Part shown: piece after piece, positions 47,219 to 57,626 of the stretch | Layout of the letters: the number at the start of each line of letters is the position of its first letter | How positions within the stretch are numbered: the stretch's first letter is position 1 | NCBI GenBank assembly: GCA_001600635.1 | Contig: BCKL01000022.1 | Coordinates: 248,001-312,000 of the forward strand | Length of the DNA: 64,000 nucleotides | Reading direction: 5' to 3' | Source: Leucosporidium creatinivorum | Lineage: Eukaryota > Basidiomycota > Microbotryomycetes > Leucosporidiales > Leucosporidiaceae | Program-made: the position numbers and the translations under genes | Notes under the pieces: generated by a model | Told to the model about the DNA's origin: nothing | Seen by the model: the letters and a program-made list of their open reading frames with translations, nothing else | Databases searched by the model: none

Positions 47219-50200
47219 CTACGAGGCCTCCTTGAGGGGGTACTCGAACTTGTTGCCTGTGTGGAAGAGAGAGACGAGGGTCAGTACTGCTCTCATCATC
47301 AGCGCGGCGTAGGATGGGGGAGAAGGGAAGAGCGAGGAGGAGGAACGGCAGCTCACCCTTCTTGCGCCAGCGCTTCTGCCTAAGGATTGGCGAAACACGA
47401 GATCGAGGGATGGCGGCGACGCGGAGAGTTGACGAGAAGCGAATGGAGTGGTCGAGTGAAGATGGAGGTGCAAGAGAGGGGAAAGGGAGAACAAGCGACG
47501 GGAAATGTCAGCTCGGCTCAACCTCGGCGCTCTCATCATCCGCCCGAATCGACTCACTTCTTCTTGGTGCTGCCATGCTCGGTCCACGCTTCGACGCAGT
47601 GCTGAGCCTTGAAGGTGCGGATGAAGGCGGGATCCCTGTTGTAGCGGTGGAGTGAAGAAGGAGTCAGCGACTGCTCTGAGTAGGAGACGCTGGCTGCGGT
47701 GGAGGTCAAGAAGCGCCTGCATCTCTCATGCACAAAAACCGTACTGCTGCGCAAAGCTCCGCTCACCATGAAGCAAAGCCGCTCCGCTGCTACTCGAGCG
47801 GAAAACAGCATCGCGAGCCGAGACGAATCTGCGCGGTCTGCTAGCCATTGGGGCTGTGCAGCAGCAGGAGCTCGACAGGCTTTCGAGACGTGCGACACCG
47901 AGGGTTCCGTGGCCTCGTCGAGGACACGAATCATCACGGATCCGCCATGCTGGTCGCCCGCCGAACGAAGCTGCTCAGTGTCTGAAGGGACGAGACAGAG
48001 GGCGAACTTCTCGACTCGAATGAAGGCTTCTCCCTCTATGCGATCATCGAAAGAGAAGAGCAAGCTCTCGGGGTCGGCACGCACCCCTCCACCTCGTCGT
48101 GACCGACTGCTCAGCGAGACCTACTGCTCGGCGAGACCTCATTGAAGCGAGCCGATGCCCTCACTCTGAAGGCATCCTCGCCGTCCACCAGCGCGGTGTA
48201 CAGCGAAGGATCACAGCGATGGCGCCCGAGGCTCGATGTCGATCTGCAGCAGGTGGGCAGAAGGAGAGCAGGTCTCGACAAGCGAGTCTCGCAAACCGAC
48301 CGCTGCCGGCCAATCAACGAGAGACAGCAAGCGAGCTGCTCCTCTTCCATCTCACGTGTCTGCTACCTTAAATCTGCGGCTGCGAGCTCCGCTGGCGTCG
48401 TGCACCCAACAGGCAGAACAGACCGCCGCTCCCTCGCCGAGGAAACGACGTGCTGCTCAGCGCGAGTGACTCGACGCCAAATCAAAAGCACGCTCAAACA
48501 AGCGGGAAAAGACGACGCCGACGTAGCTTAGAGAATCAGCTGCCGCTCAAGTGGGAGGCGAGGCCGACTTCTCAAGCTGAGCTCGGTGGCGGTACAGCTC
48601 CTACGTTCGAGCCGCAGGGGGGAACGGGAGCAATGAGATGAAGAGAGGAACAGAGCCAGAGAGCATCGTGTTCACGTGAGCCGCCACTCCCTCGCCGCGG
48701 AGGAAGCGGAAACACCCTCGAAGCGGCTCCTCTGCCCCCAGCGCTCCGAGAGACCGGACTGAGAGGGGGAGAAGACGAGACCGATCATCGCCGTGGACAG
48801 AGTATGCTCGACTCCTCCAGCCCTGCCGGAGGAAGTAGCCACTCAATCGGCGTGATGCCTCAGCGCCTTCTTCCTCCCAAGGCCTGCGCCTGCCCTGTCT
48901 CGACGACCTCTACGGCCAATGCGAGTCGACGGCTGTGTAACAGTAAGACCGCCAACGTCAACAGGCAGGAAGGGTGCCCGCCCGCCGTCAAGCGAGAAGA
49001 TACCCCTCCGAGCGAAGCAGGCGAGCTGTCCTCCCCGAAGCTGAAGTGCTCGGCTACCGCCTCCTAGGCATCGAAAAATGCTAGCAGAGACTGCGAGGCC
49101 AGCAACAATGGACTGCTGCCCTTCTCCCGACTGGAAGAAGGGATCCAACCCCATCGAGTGAGCTCCAGCCCCTGCCGCTCATCGACGCCCTCGTCAGGAA
49201 GCACCCTCGGGCGATGGATGGGAGTCGTTGATGAAGCAGATACGAGGGCAAGATCATCGTGTCCCCCTCCGTCTCGGCGAGAAGGAAGGAGCGCACGATC
49301 GTCTCGGCTCGGTCCTGCCCTGCTCCGCGCCCTTCGGCCCAAAGGAGGAGAAAGGAAGAGATCGAGTGAAAGATCGCTCCGCTACAAAGGAAGCGCCCCC
49401 TCGCTTGTTGAAGGAGAGAGCGACTCCTCGTAGCGAGCTTGCTCCTCGCCGACCATCACCCTCTGTCCTCCAGGATCTCACATAGGCTCAATGTGCAAGG
49501 GAGGCCGATTGCCCGTACCTGAAGACGGGCTGCCCCCACTTCCTCCCGGATTGAAGGAGCAACTCCCTCATTAGCGGGTCATCAACCTCCCGCTTGACCG
49601 AGCGCTACGGTCCTCGTTGCAGGGCAGCACAACGCCAGAGTACTTGCCAGTGCTGCAAGCAGTCAAAACCAGCTACCGTTCTTCCTCCATTTCTGCGCGA
49701 GGAGGCAGAAGCAACGGAAACTGCTCGGCTTTGCGCTGCTCCTCGCCCACGGTGCGTCGACGAGGTGTGCGAGAGCGGGCCAGCTAGCCCAGTAGGAAGG
49801 GAGACGTTGGGAGAATGGCAGAGAAGAGCCTCCTCCCTCGAGCGAAGGAGAGAGCCACTTCTCCAACTCTCGAACCGCGACCCGACCCAGCTCCTGCTCC
49901 ACTCCGGTAGAACAAACCGTCGTTGCTCGTCACTAGACCTGACGTCAGACAGCGGTGAGAGCGCAACAGGTATCGCATGAAGAAGAGCAGCCGACCATCC
50001 CTTCAGATGGGGCAGTCGCTCCTCAGCAAACCTCGGCGCTCCTTCGCCTCGCTCCGCCAGTCAGATCTCACCGTTTGGCCGCATGAGTAGGGGGAGGAGG
50101 GTGCCAGATGCGACGACCTCAGCGACAGAGGAGCGGCCTCCCCCCCCGTGAGAAGGAAGCCACTCCTCGTAGCGAGAGCTGTCGACCTCGATCCCCACGT

Positions 50201-52135
50201 CCATCCGGCGCTACAGCGAGAGAAAGAGGAGAAGAAAAGCGCTGAGGAGGTTAAGACTGATGCTGAAGAGCTGCCTCCCTGCTCGACAGAGAAGGAAGAG
50301 CCCGCTCCTCAAGTCCGTCCACCTCGGCGCTCTGCTTCGTTGAATCGCTCACCAGAGATTCAGAGGGAAGCGCTCCTCGACGACGATGAGAGAGGAGGAA
50401 TCGAGATGGAACACCTTCAGGCAGAGAGAAGAGCTCCCCTCCCTCGTCGTCGAGGAAGAAGAGCCACTCCTCAGCCGAAAGCGAGCTTCCCGATCCACAT
50501 GTCCTCCGACCCAGCCCGCTCTATCACGTCTTGAGCACACACAGCGAGCCTCGGGACACCAGCAGCAGGTTCTGCTCCTCCTGCGCATCCTCTCTCCCCG
50601 CTCTTCCTCTCCTCTCCTCTCCTCTGCAGCCCAGCCCCGCGCCCTCATCCCACCATCTCAACCAATCCCAACATCCCATGCCCATCCCATGCCCATCCCA
50701 TCCCATCACCCACCCTCGCTCGCCCATCATCATCGCAAGAAAACAGAAGAAAGAAGAAGAAGAAGAAAGAAGAACTCACCACAACTCGCTAGCGATGCCC
50801 AAGTCCTTACAGCACCTCATCAAGGCATTGGACTTGCACCCCTCGGTGGCGGTGGGGAGGCCCGAGGGGTCGAAATAGGTTTGCTCGCCTCTGGCTAGGG
50901 AGATGAGGCTGCGAGTCGAGCGAGCGAGCGAGGATTTCGAGCGACCCGAACCGAGCCGAGCCAGGGCGAGCGTTGGTGGGGCGTGAGCGGCGAGCGGCGA
51001 GCGGCGAGCGGGAGGGCGGGAGAGGTGAGGAGGGAGGGGCGAGGAAGGGAGAGGTGGGTGGGGGCCGGAGGAAGGGAGGGGGCGAGGAGGAAGGAGGCGA
51101 GCGGAAGGCGAGGAGAGGAGAGGCGAGGGAGAAAGGAGGATGAAAGGAGGAGGAGGGAAAAGAGCGAGCGAGCGAGTGAGGGCCGAGTCGAGAGAGAGAG
51201 AGGGGAGGGGAGGACGGGAGAGAGAGAGAGAGAGAGAGAGAGAGGTCAGCTTCGGTGAACTCGCTACGCTCGGGCTACACCACCACTCAAACTCACCGCC
51301 CGCCAGCAACCAACCCCCACTCCCTGGTGACCAATCCTTTCATGACGGTCATCTCTCCCCTAGGGACCATGCCCCACCCGCCGGGACCAAAAGCTTGGTT
51401 GAGGATGCGGCGGTAGAGGATTTCGGGGAGGTAGAGGAGTCCGTCTGTTGCAAGTGACCGAGTAGTGGTGAGTTCGAAGAGAGTCAGCGAGCGAGTGAGT
51501 GAGTGGGTGAGCGAGCGAGGGCCGAGCAGGTCGAGCCGAGCGAGGACGAGAGACTCGACTCGACTCGGCCTAGGAGGGAGGAAGAGAGGTAAGGCCGTAC
51601 CAGGCTTGATTTCAATCTCTTGTGGCAGTAAAGGTCTCATCAACGTCTGAGCTTGATCTGTTGCAAAAGGCTGGGAAGAGATGCCGTGGAAAGAGGTGGA
51701 CCAGTCGATCTCTTGTTGTTGTTGGTGAGGTACAAGAGAAGGAGAAGGATAGGAAGGGGAGAGTTGGGTGGTGAGAGAGGGGAGAGGTGCAGAAGCGAGG
51801 GTTGTGGGTGTAGCGAGGCTCGTGCGGCTGGTTGTAGGAGGGAGAGGTGTAGCAGAGGAAGAGGAAGGAGGAGGGTCCATCTCTGGGATGGGAACGTGCT
51901 CGAAGTCGTCCTGTAGCCCTGTAGCAGCCTGTAACTCTGCAGCTGTGGGCGCAGAGGCTGCTGCTGCTGCTGGGTTGGCGGCCGATGTCGATGCTGAGGG
52001 GGCGACAGTGGGAGCGGCCTTCTTGTAAGCCGTCCAAGTTCGACGGGCGGGGGAGGCTGAAGTAGAAGTAGCTGCTGTGCGATGCTGTACGACGGTAGGT
52101 GTTGCCCTTCTGACCAAGTAACGAGCCGCCAACAT
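47219..52135 (-). CDS. MGM101: Mitochondrial genome maintenance protein MGM101
   Basis: Mgm101 is a Rad52-like single-strand annealing protein of mitochondrial nucleoids, needed to repair and keep mtDNA. Six exons (52135-51601, 51444-51297, 50908-50780, 47635-47558, 47379-47357, 47256-47219) total exactly 951 nt, 316 residues. The N-terminus [20 protein letters not shown] is basic, as in mitochondrial presequences, followed by an Ala/Pro/Ser linker. The core begins near [15 protein letters not shown]. It continues with [65 protein letters not shown], then [20 protein letters not shown] and the basic end [20 protein letters not shown]. Core length and order match the yeast protein. The Trp codon of SELW-DPAF is split by a 3144-nt intron, extraordinary for this locus. 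The gene diverges from RPF1 across 146 bp. Confidence 0.95.
47636..50779 (-). other. Giant (3144-nt) intron 3 of MGM101
   Basis: The donor GTGAGTTCTT (complement, from 50779) and an acceptor CAACAG join exactly within the Trp codon of a highly conserved motif, so the boundaries are secure. The interior is GC-rich, with recurring degenerate pieces such as ACTCCTCGTAGCGAG (near 49423 and 50163) and a CCCATCCCATG-type array at about 50675-50705. No open frame in it looks coding. Its origin is unknown; an old insertion is one option. Confidence 0.85.
50909..51296. repeat. Low-complexity purine tracts and GGCGAGC repeats in MGM101 intron 2
   Basis: This 388-nt intron contains a perfect GA dinucleotide run at 51218-51244 and GGCGAGC/GAGCGGC minisatellite units near 50988-51010. 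It is almost pure purine on the plus strand, that is polypyrimidine in the transcript. Confidence 0.8.
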
Positions 52136-52281
52136 GTTGTTCGACTCTGAGAAGTGCGGTTCAAGTCCAACCCGCATTTCACTCTTCTCCCTTGCTCCCT
52201 CCCTCACTTCGTCGTCCCCTCTCTCTCTCTCTCTCACCTCGGACTAGCTCTCCAGCTACCTCCCTACAGGACACACCCAAC
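52136..52281. promoter_or_regulatory. Short shared promoter of MGM101 and RPF1
   Basis: Only 146 bp separate the two divergent start codons. A CT-dinucleotide run lies near 52219-52236. Both transcripts must start within it or overlap. Co-regulation of mtDNA maintenance and ribosome assembly genes is inference. Confidence 0.55.
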
Positions 52282-55200
52282 ATGCCCCCTTCAGAAAAGT
52301 TGGACCTCTCTTCGATCCGCAACAAGATTGTCCGAGGCCAGCTCCTCAAAAAACAGAAACGCGACAAGAACCAGCAGAAATTGAAGCGCAGGATCGCCAG
52401 GAAGGAAGCAGAACAAAGGGGGGAAGAGGTCGTTCGAGGTGCGTTCGTTTCGTGCTTTCTAACTGTCTTGCAAGCAGAGCCGTCTGAGCAACCGGGTGAA
52501 GAACACAAGCTGATCATCCCTTCGCAACGCCCGCCCGCTCTCTCCTCGCTCGCAGGCCACACCCGCACGATCGAAAACACTCGAGAATGGCTCGGCGATT
52601 CTGAAGAATACAGCGACCCTCGAACCCGTCCCGCTCCCGTCTCCCTCGACGCCGAAACGGGCGACCTCAAAGTCGACCTCGGCACTCTGTCCACTCTCTT
52701 CCCTTCCACTCCCACACCTCTCCTCCCTTCGGGCAAACCCGCCCCGGAACCCAAAGTCCTCATCACTACCTCCCCGGGGAAACCTCCCAGTCCGTTTACG
52801 AGGGAGTTTTGCGAGGAACTGCAGGCGCTGTTGGGGGGGAACAAGAGGGCCGATATCGTCCCGAGGAGGAGTCCCAAGTTTGAGCTGGGCAAAGTGGCGA
52901 GGTGGGCCAGGGGGAGGGGGTATGGCGCGATTGCCGTCGTCGGGGAGGATCATGCCAAGCCGAGTGAGTTTCGGGCGCCGAGGAGGGAGAGAGAGGGAGA
53001 GAGCGATTTGCTGACCAGTGGGCCGTTGGTATAGCCACCCTCACTCTCTCGTTACTTCCTCATGGACCGACCGCACATTTCCGATTGACGGGAATCACGT
53101 TGGCCAAGGATATCAAGGTGAGTTTTGGCTTCTTCGCTTTCGCTTCTCGGCGTTCGGTGGCTCGGGGATGGGATGGGCTTGTGGGAGGGATGGGACGGAT
53201 GGGACACGATGGAGATGGAGGTGTTGATGGCGGAGCGGAGGATAGTGAGGGGAGGAGGAGGAGGCCTCCAATCGACCGCTTGCGGAGCTCTCGGCTCTCT
53301 CGGCGAGGGAGCAGGGAACGCCGCTGTGCTGCTGCTGCTTCGACGTTCTTCTCACCCCTTCTTCTTTTCGTGGGTGGCATCGATGAAGAAGCTACAGCGT
53401 GGTCGAGCGCCCTTCACTCGCCTGCAGTGCTTCCCTGCTCCCTCATTGGGAGCAAGGAGGCAGCGGCTAGAGGACGAGGGTCAAGATCCTCGACCAGCGG
53501 CGGAGGGACACAGAGTAGTGGAACTCAGGCGAGGCGCTCGACTCGTACTCGCGCGCGATCGTCCCCCACTCGCCCGCCCGATGGGCGAGCAGGGGGACCT
53601 CGCTGACGGGCAAGTGCTGAGAGTCGCTGAAGGCTCAGCTCGACGGGCGATGGGCTGGCTGTCTTTTTTTTTTTCGCCAAAAGTCGTCGTGGACGTCTTC
53701 GGGTCCTTTGCGATGCTCCTCACCCCCTCGCTGAAGAGGTGGCAGGCATCGCTGCAGAGGATCCCAGAGGCCCCCGGCCTTTGGCGTGGCGCTCAGTGGC
53801 TCGCGCTCACTCACTCGGATGAAGGCCGTGCAGTGCAGCGCAGTGCAGTCGTAGGAGGAGCTGCTCGACACTCATCTGCGATACTGCTACCTCATCTCCG
53901 AGGGCGAGGGGCGACATTGCTGGTTCGAGTTGGTCTGAAGTCCCTGGCGGCGTGTCGAGGTGCGCGGGCTCAGACGCTTCGGCGGAGCAGCGGAGTAGCA
54001 GAGATGCTGGAGGATGGACTTGTCGATTTGCGGTGCTCTTCCACTTGCTCGATGAGCAGGTAGAGGGCGCTGCTGTAGTCGGCGGTTCCGTCTTTCGCTC
54101 CGCCGAACTCGCGCTGGTGCGCAGAGCCAGCTTCTCTTCGACTTGTGAGGGTCCTTTAATTCGTGCAGCAAGGTGGGGAGGCTTGCTGAGTGTCCGGGAA
54201 GGAGGCTCGGCGGCTCGGCGGCTTCGCTCAAGGGAGGGAGAGGAGCAGAGGAGATGGGCTCGGCTCTCACGTGCTGTACCCTTCGCTATCGTACAGAGAT
54301 CGGATCGATAACAGCTTGTCGCTGAGTGTCGGGTTCCATCACACCCGCCTCTCGGCGTTCGACAGTCGTCGTCGTTGGCGCTGGTGGGGCGAGCCGGCTC
54401 GCTCCTTGCGGTAGTCTTCTTTTTCGCCAAGAAGCGAAGAGGCAGACGCTGCTGTATCGGGAGGGAGGTCGTCCTTGCCAGCTCGCCAGAACGTCGCTCG
54501 ACGAGCGGGGTTCCGCTTCGCCCACGGTGCTGGCTTCGCTCATCTACCGAGATAAGTGGAGGGTGTGCTAGCGAGCGAACGCGGGACTTGTTCACGGAGA
54601 GCAGCTCGGCTCTTGTCTTGCTCTCGACCAGCGTCGAGCGTGTCGTTCACTTGTTGCTACTTCTCCCTGCTCGAGGGGCGGAGGGAAGCAGCCGCTAGTT
54701 CGTGATGGAAGCTCGCTATTTCCTCCCTCAGGTGTGCTTCCGTTAGGTCGAGAGGCCAGGAGCACGCTGAATTCGACTGCGCTCATGCGGCTCTTGCCTT
54801 CTCGCTTAGCTGCGGGAGGGGGAAGTCCGCTACGAGCAAAGGACACTCTCTGCGCCCGACCCACAACGGAATGCGTGTCAATGTCGATGCTGAACCTCCC
54901 GCTGACCTCATCTCCAACCACCCCACAGGGCCACGCCAAATCGACCTCCCACCCCCCCGAACTCGTCCTGAACCACTTCTCCACGCCCCTCGGACTCTCT
55001 CTCGCCTCGCTCCTCTCGCACCTCTTCCTCCCCCCCTCCGCCGCCGACCTCCTCTCCTCTCAAGGCTTCGCCGGCCGGCAAGTCGTGCTCGCCCAAAACT
55101 CTCGCGATTTCGTCTTTATCCGTCGCTATCGGTACATGTTCGCATTGAAGAGCCATCAGTTGGGGAGTAAGAAGAAAGTGGGGTTGGAGAAACTGCAGCC

Positions 55201-55986
55201 GGAGGGTGCGGATGGGGAGGATCCGAAGGAGGTGGTTAAGGCTAGGTTTCAGGAGATTGGACCGAGGATGACGGTTAAGATGAGGTGGATCCGGAGGGGT
55301 GGACTCGGGGAGACGGGGGATGAGAGGGAGAGGAGGGAGAAGATGGAGAAGAGTGAGGGTGGCGGGGAGGCCGAGTTTGGTGAAGTTGGGGAGGGGGAGG
55401 ATCCGGAGTTGGGTGAGGTTGGGGGCAGTGGAAAGGGAAAGGAGAAGAAGAGGGAGGAGGAGGATGAGAAGGCTGCTGCTGAGGCGATTGGGCTTGTCGA
55501 GGGCGACGAGACCTCCCAACCGAACTTTGATTTCGAGGGCGCCGCCGCCGCCGCCGAGGCTTCCGTCTCTGGCGCTCCCCCTCCTTCCACCTCGACCTCC
55601 GCCGAAGACAGCAGCACCACCGACCGACCGGCCAAACGCCCCCGCACGACCCCTCGCAAGCGTTCCAAGCCCTATCACGCCCTCCTTCGTCCTCCTCCTT
55701 CCCCCTCCCCTCCTCCCGGCGGGCTTATGGAATCCGAGGCGGTCCCTCTCCCTCCCAAGGACGGCAAGAAGAAGCATGTAGAGCAGGGGAGTTTGTTGAG
55801 TAGTGTGGGCAAGACTTGGCATGCTGGTAAAGGAGAGGGAGGAGTGAGGGAGGGAAAGAAGAGGCAGGAGTGGGGGTGGGAGGTGAGTTCGGCTTTGGCT
55901 GTCGAGTGGAAGAGGCTGTGTGCTGACTTCGTTCTCGCGTTTCATAGGCTCGCATGCAAGTCTCGAGGAGGAAGTTCTTCCTCTAG
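52282..55986 (+). CDS. RPF1: Ribosome production factor 1 (Brix domain, 60S biogenesis)
   Basis: Rpf1 is a nucleolar Brix-domain protein that binds 27S pre-rRNA during large-subunit assembly. Exons 52282-52438, 52556-52963, 53035-53117, 54929-55882 and 55948-55986 give 546 residues in frame. The N-terminus is basic (LSSIRNKIVRGQLLKKQKRD). The Brix core shows KVLITTSPGKPPSPFTREFC, ARGRGYGAIAVVGEDHAKPT, LLPHGPTAHFRLTGITLAKD, TSHPPELVLNHFSTPLG and GRQVVLAQNSRDFVFIRRYR, then FQEIGPRMTVKMRWIRRG. The end EARMQVSRRKFFL is the family's C-terminal signature. Oddities are a 1811-nt intron inside the Brix core and a Glu/Pro/Ala-rich insertion of roughly 190 residues before the C-terminal signature. Intron 1 may instead be only about 36 nt, which would add about 27 residues (RAEPSEQPGEEHKLI). 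Confidence 0.93.
53118..54928 (+). other. Giant (1811-nt) intron 3 of RPF1
   Basis: The donor GTGAGTTTTGG follows AKDIK and the acceptor CCCCACAG precedes GHAKSTSHPPEL. A GCTGACCTC branch-like motif lies 20-28 nt before the acceptor. The flanking exons are contiguous in the conserved Brix fold, so the boundaries are firm. The interior has a T10 run near 53666 and a recurring TTTTTCGCCAA/TTTTTCGCCAAG motif (near 53670 and 54421). No convincing coding frame or box C/D snoRNA was found. Confidence 0.82.
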
Positions 55987-56320
55987 GCGACGAGATGGAG
56001 GATTCCCGGCTTTCGAGCGCGGTGGCGGCTGGAGATTGCTGGGCAGTGTGCTGTACGAGTTGTTTGGCGCGCATTGTACCTTTTCATCTTCTTCGATTCG
56101 CCCTCTCGTCTCGTTCTCCCTCGTCGGTTCCAAGAGTTGCGAAGCGAGTCGGCGCCGAGCAAGCAGGTCTCTCGTTCGCAGGCTGTGTAAAGGCTCTCGG
56201 GCCGGCGAGAGGCAGGCGAGAAACTCGCGGAGAGTCTGTGCTCACAGCAAGCGCCTCTTCCTCCGATCTCACCGAATATCAACCCTTCAGCGTTCTCCGA
56301 CCGCCGAAACGAGTCAGCCC
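55987..56320. other. Convergent intergenic region, nothing seen
   Basis: 334 bp between the RPF1 stop and the stop of the leftward F-box gene. It holds 3' ends; no other element was recognised. Confidence 0.4.
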
Positions 56321-57626
56321 TCAATCGTCGAGACTAAGCCAGAGCTTAGAGAGGTCCAATAGGTCGAGCGAAGGTCCTCGGTAGATTCTGTAGTCCTTCG
56401 AAGCGACCTCGGCAGCAGTCAAGGGCGCCCAGAGACGGTTCTCGTCGGCCGGGACGTCCCCGGTCAGTCGAGGAGGCCGGAGTTCCCCTCGCCGGTGGGG
56501 AGGTTCACTAGGAGGCGACGAGGATTAGCAAACGCAGAGACTCCGCGTTGTAGAGTCGACTCACTGGTGCACAGAACGACGGAAGAGAAAGCATTCTTCG
56601 TCGACAACGTTCAATGGAGAAGGGTGCCCAAGAAGGAGAGGCGACGAAGGAGGGGAAAGAGACCGCTGCACAAGACGATGAACATTTCTTCTCCGCCCAT
56701 GGACTCGACTCCGAGCTTGAGAGTGGTGAGATTGGCGAAGGGGTATGGAGAGGGGGGGAAGGAGGTGACCGAAGCGACGGTTTCGGCGTCTGTGCCGTCG
56801 CTGTCGCCTGCCAAGCATTCGAAGGAGTCGTAGTCGGTGAAAGAGTCGATCCGCAGTTGCCTTGCAATAGCGTTCGTTGCCTCGTTATCGTCGCCGAGCT
56901 CTCCATGTCGCGCCTCCCATTCGTCGCTAGGGTAGATGGCGGTGTCGGGGAAGAAGTGTAGGAGGTGGAGAAGAAATCGCAGGGCTCGCCAATGTAAGTC
57001 GCCGGTCCTGAGCATAGTGAGCTCGTCGAGGGTCGACCGAAGCGGCTCGAGAGGACCGAGGAGACGAGCGAGGAGTTCGGCGGGAGCTTCGCAGTCGACG
57101 AAGGAGAGGGTTTGGAGATGTGCCGAGAACGCGAAGTTGACGAGGGGGAGGAGGAGGTTGAGATTCCGGGCATGGTGCTCCAACGTGTGGTCCTCCCTGC
57201 CGCAGTGGGCGCAACGCGAAGGAAGGTATTGAGCGAAGCCTTCGAAGGAGAGCTGTAGCCGGCTGTCAGCGCCTGTTACCCTCGAAGAAGCAAGACAAGG
57301 CTCACCTTCTTGATCACAGGCAGCCCTCGCCCCTTCTCGTCGCCACCAGCAGGCCTCTCCCACCCTTCCATCGTCGACACCCAGGCGCCGAGCTGGTCGA
57401 GGTCGGTGAGGCGGACTTGACGGTATAGCAGGGGGTTAGCGATGGAGTTGAGCAGTCGGCTCTGGAGTGCGAAAGCTGCTAGCCCTGCCTGGTCCTCGTC
57501 TTGAGCCAAATTCTCTGCGAGGGTGTGCGAACCGTCAGCGACGCACCGCTGTAGCTCGTTCGAGAAACTAGACTCACCTGCAATCCCGCCGAGCAGCTCT
57601 GTAGGTAGATCTGCGAGTACTGCCAT
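56321..57626 (-). pseudogene. F-box-like/LRR gene B3 (inverted-copy partner of A3), one frame lesion
   Basis: The start MAVLADLPTELLGGIA, an intron at the same place as in A3, then ENLAQDEDQAGLAAFALQSR and YRQVRLTDLDQLGAWVSTME. The LRR part (AHLQTLSFVDCEAPAELLAR) and RLSFLGTLLH follow A3. The frame then closes near 56611, where A3 continues. A one-base loss explains it, since VDEECFLFRRSVH, an intron and a full C-terminus (GPSLDLLDLSKLWLSLDD, TGA at 56323-56321) lie beyond. Read literally, a truncated protein of about 300 residues would result. It is a recent pseudogene or a consensus error in a duplicated region. Confidence 0.6.

Noticed and set aside
53125-54063. 312-codon open frame within the RPF1 large intron
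   Set aside because: No recognisable domain, no intron signals, and composition like the surrounding non-coding DNA; flanking exons require it to be spliced out.
53118-54928. Intronic box C/D snoRNA in RPF1
   Set aside because: No paired RUGAUGA and CUGA boxes at suitable spacing were found by eye.
47219-55986. Transposon or virus-like origin of the two giant introns
   Set aside because: No polymerase, integrase, transposase or capsid frame and no clear terminal repeats were seen; kept only as an open question about origin.
54908-56074. 388-codon minus-strand open frame opposite RPF1 exon 4
   Set aside because: Antisense of the conserved Brix domain and its low-complexity insertion.
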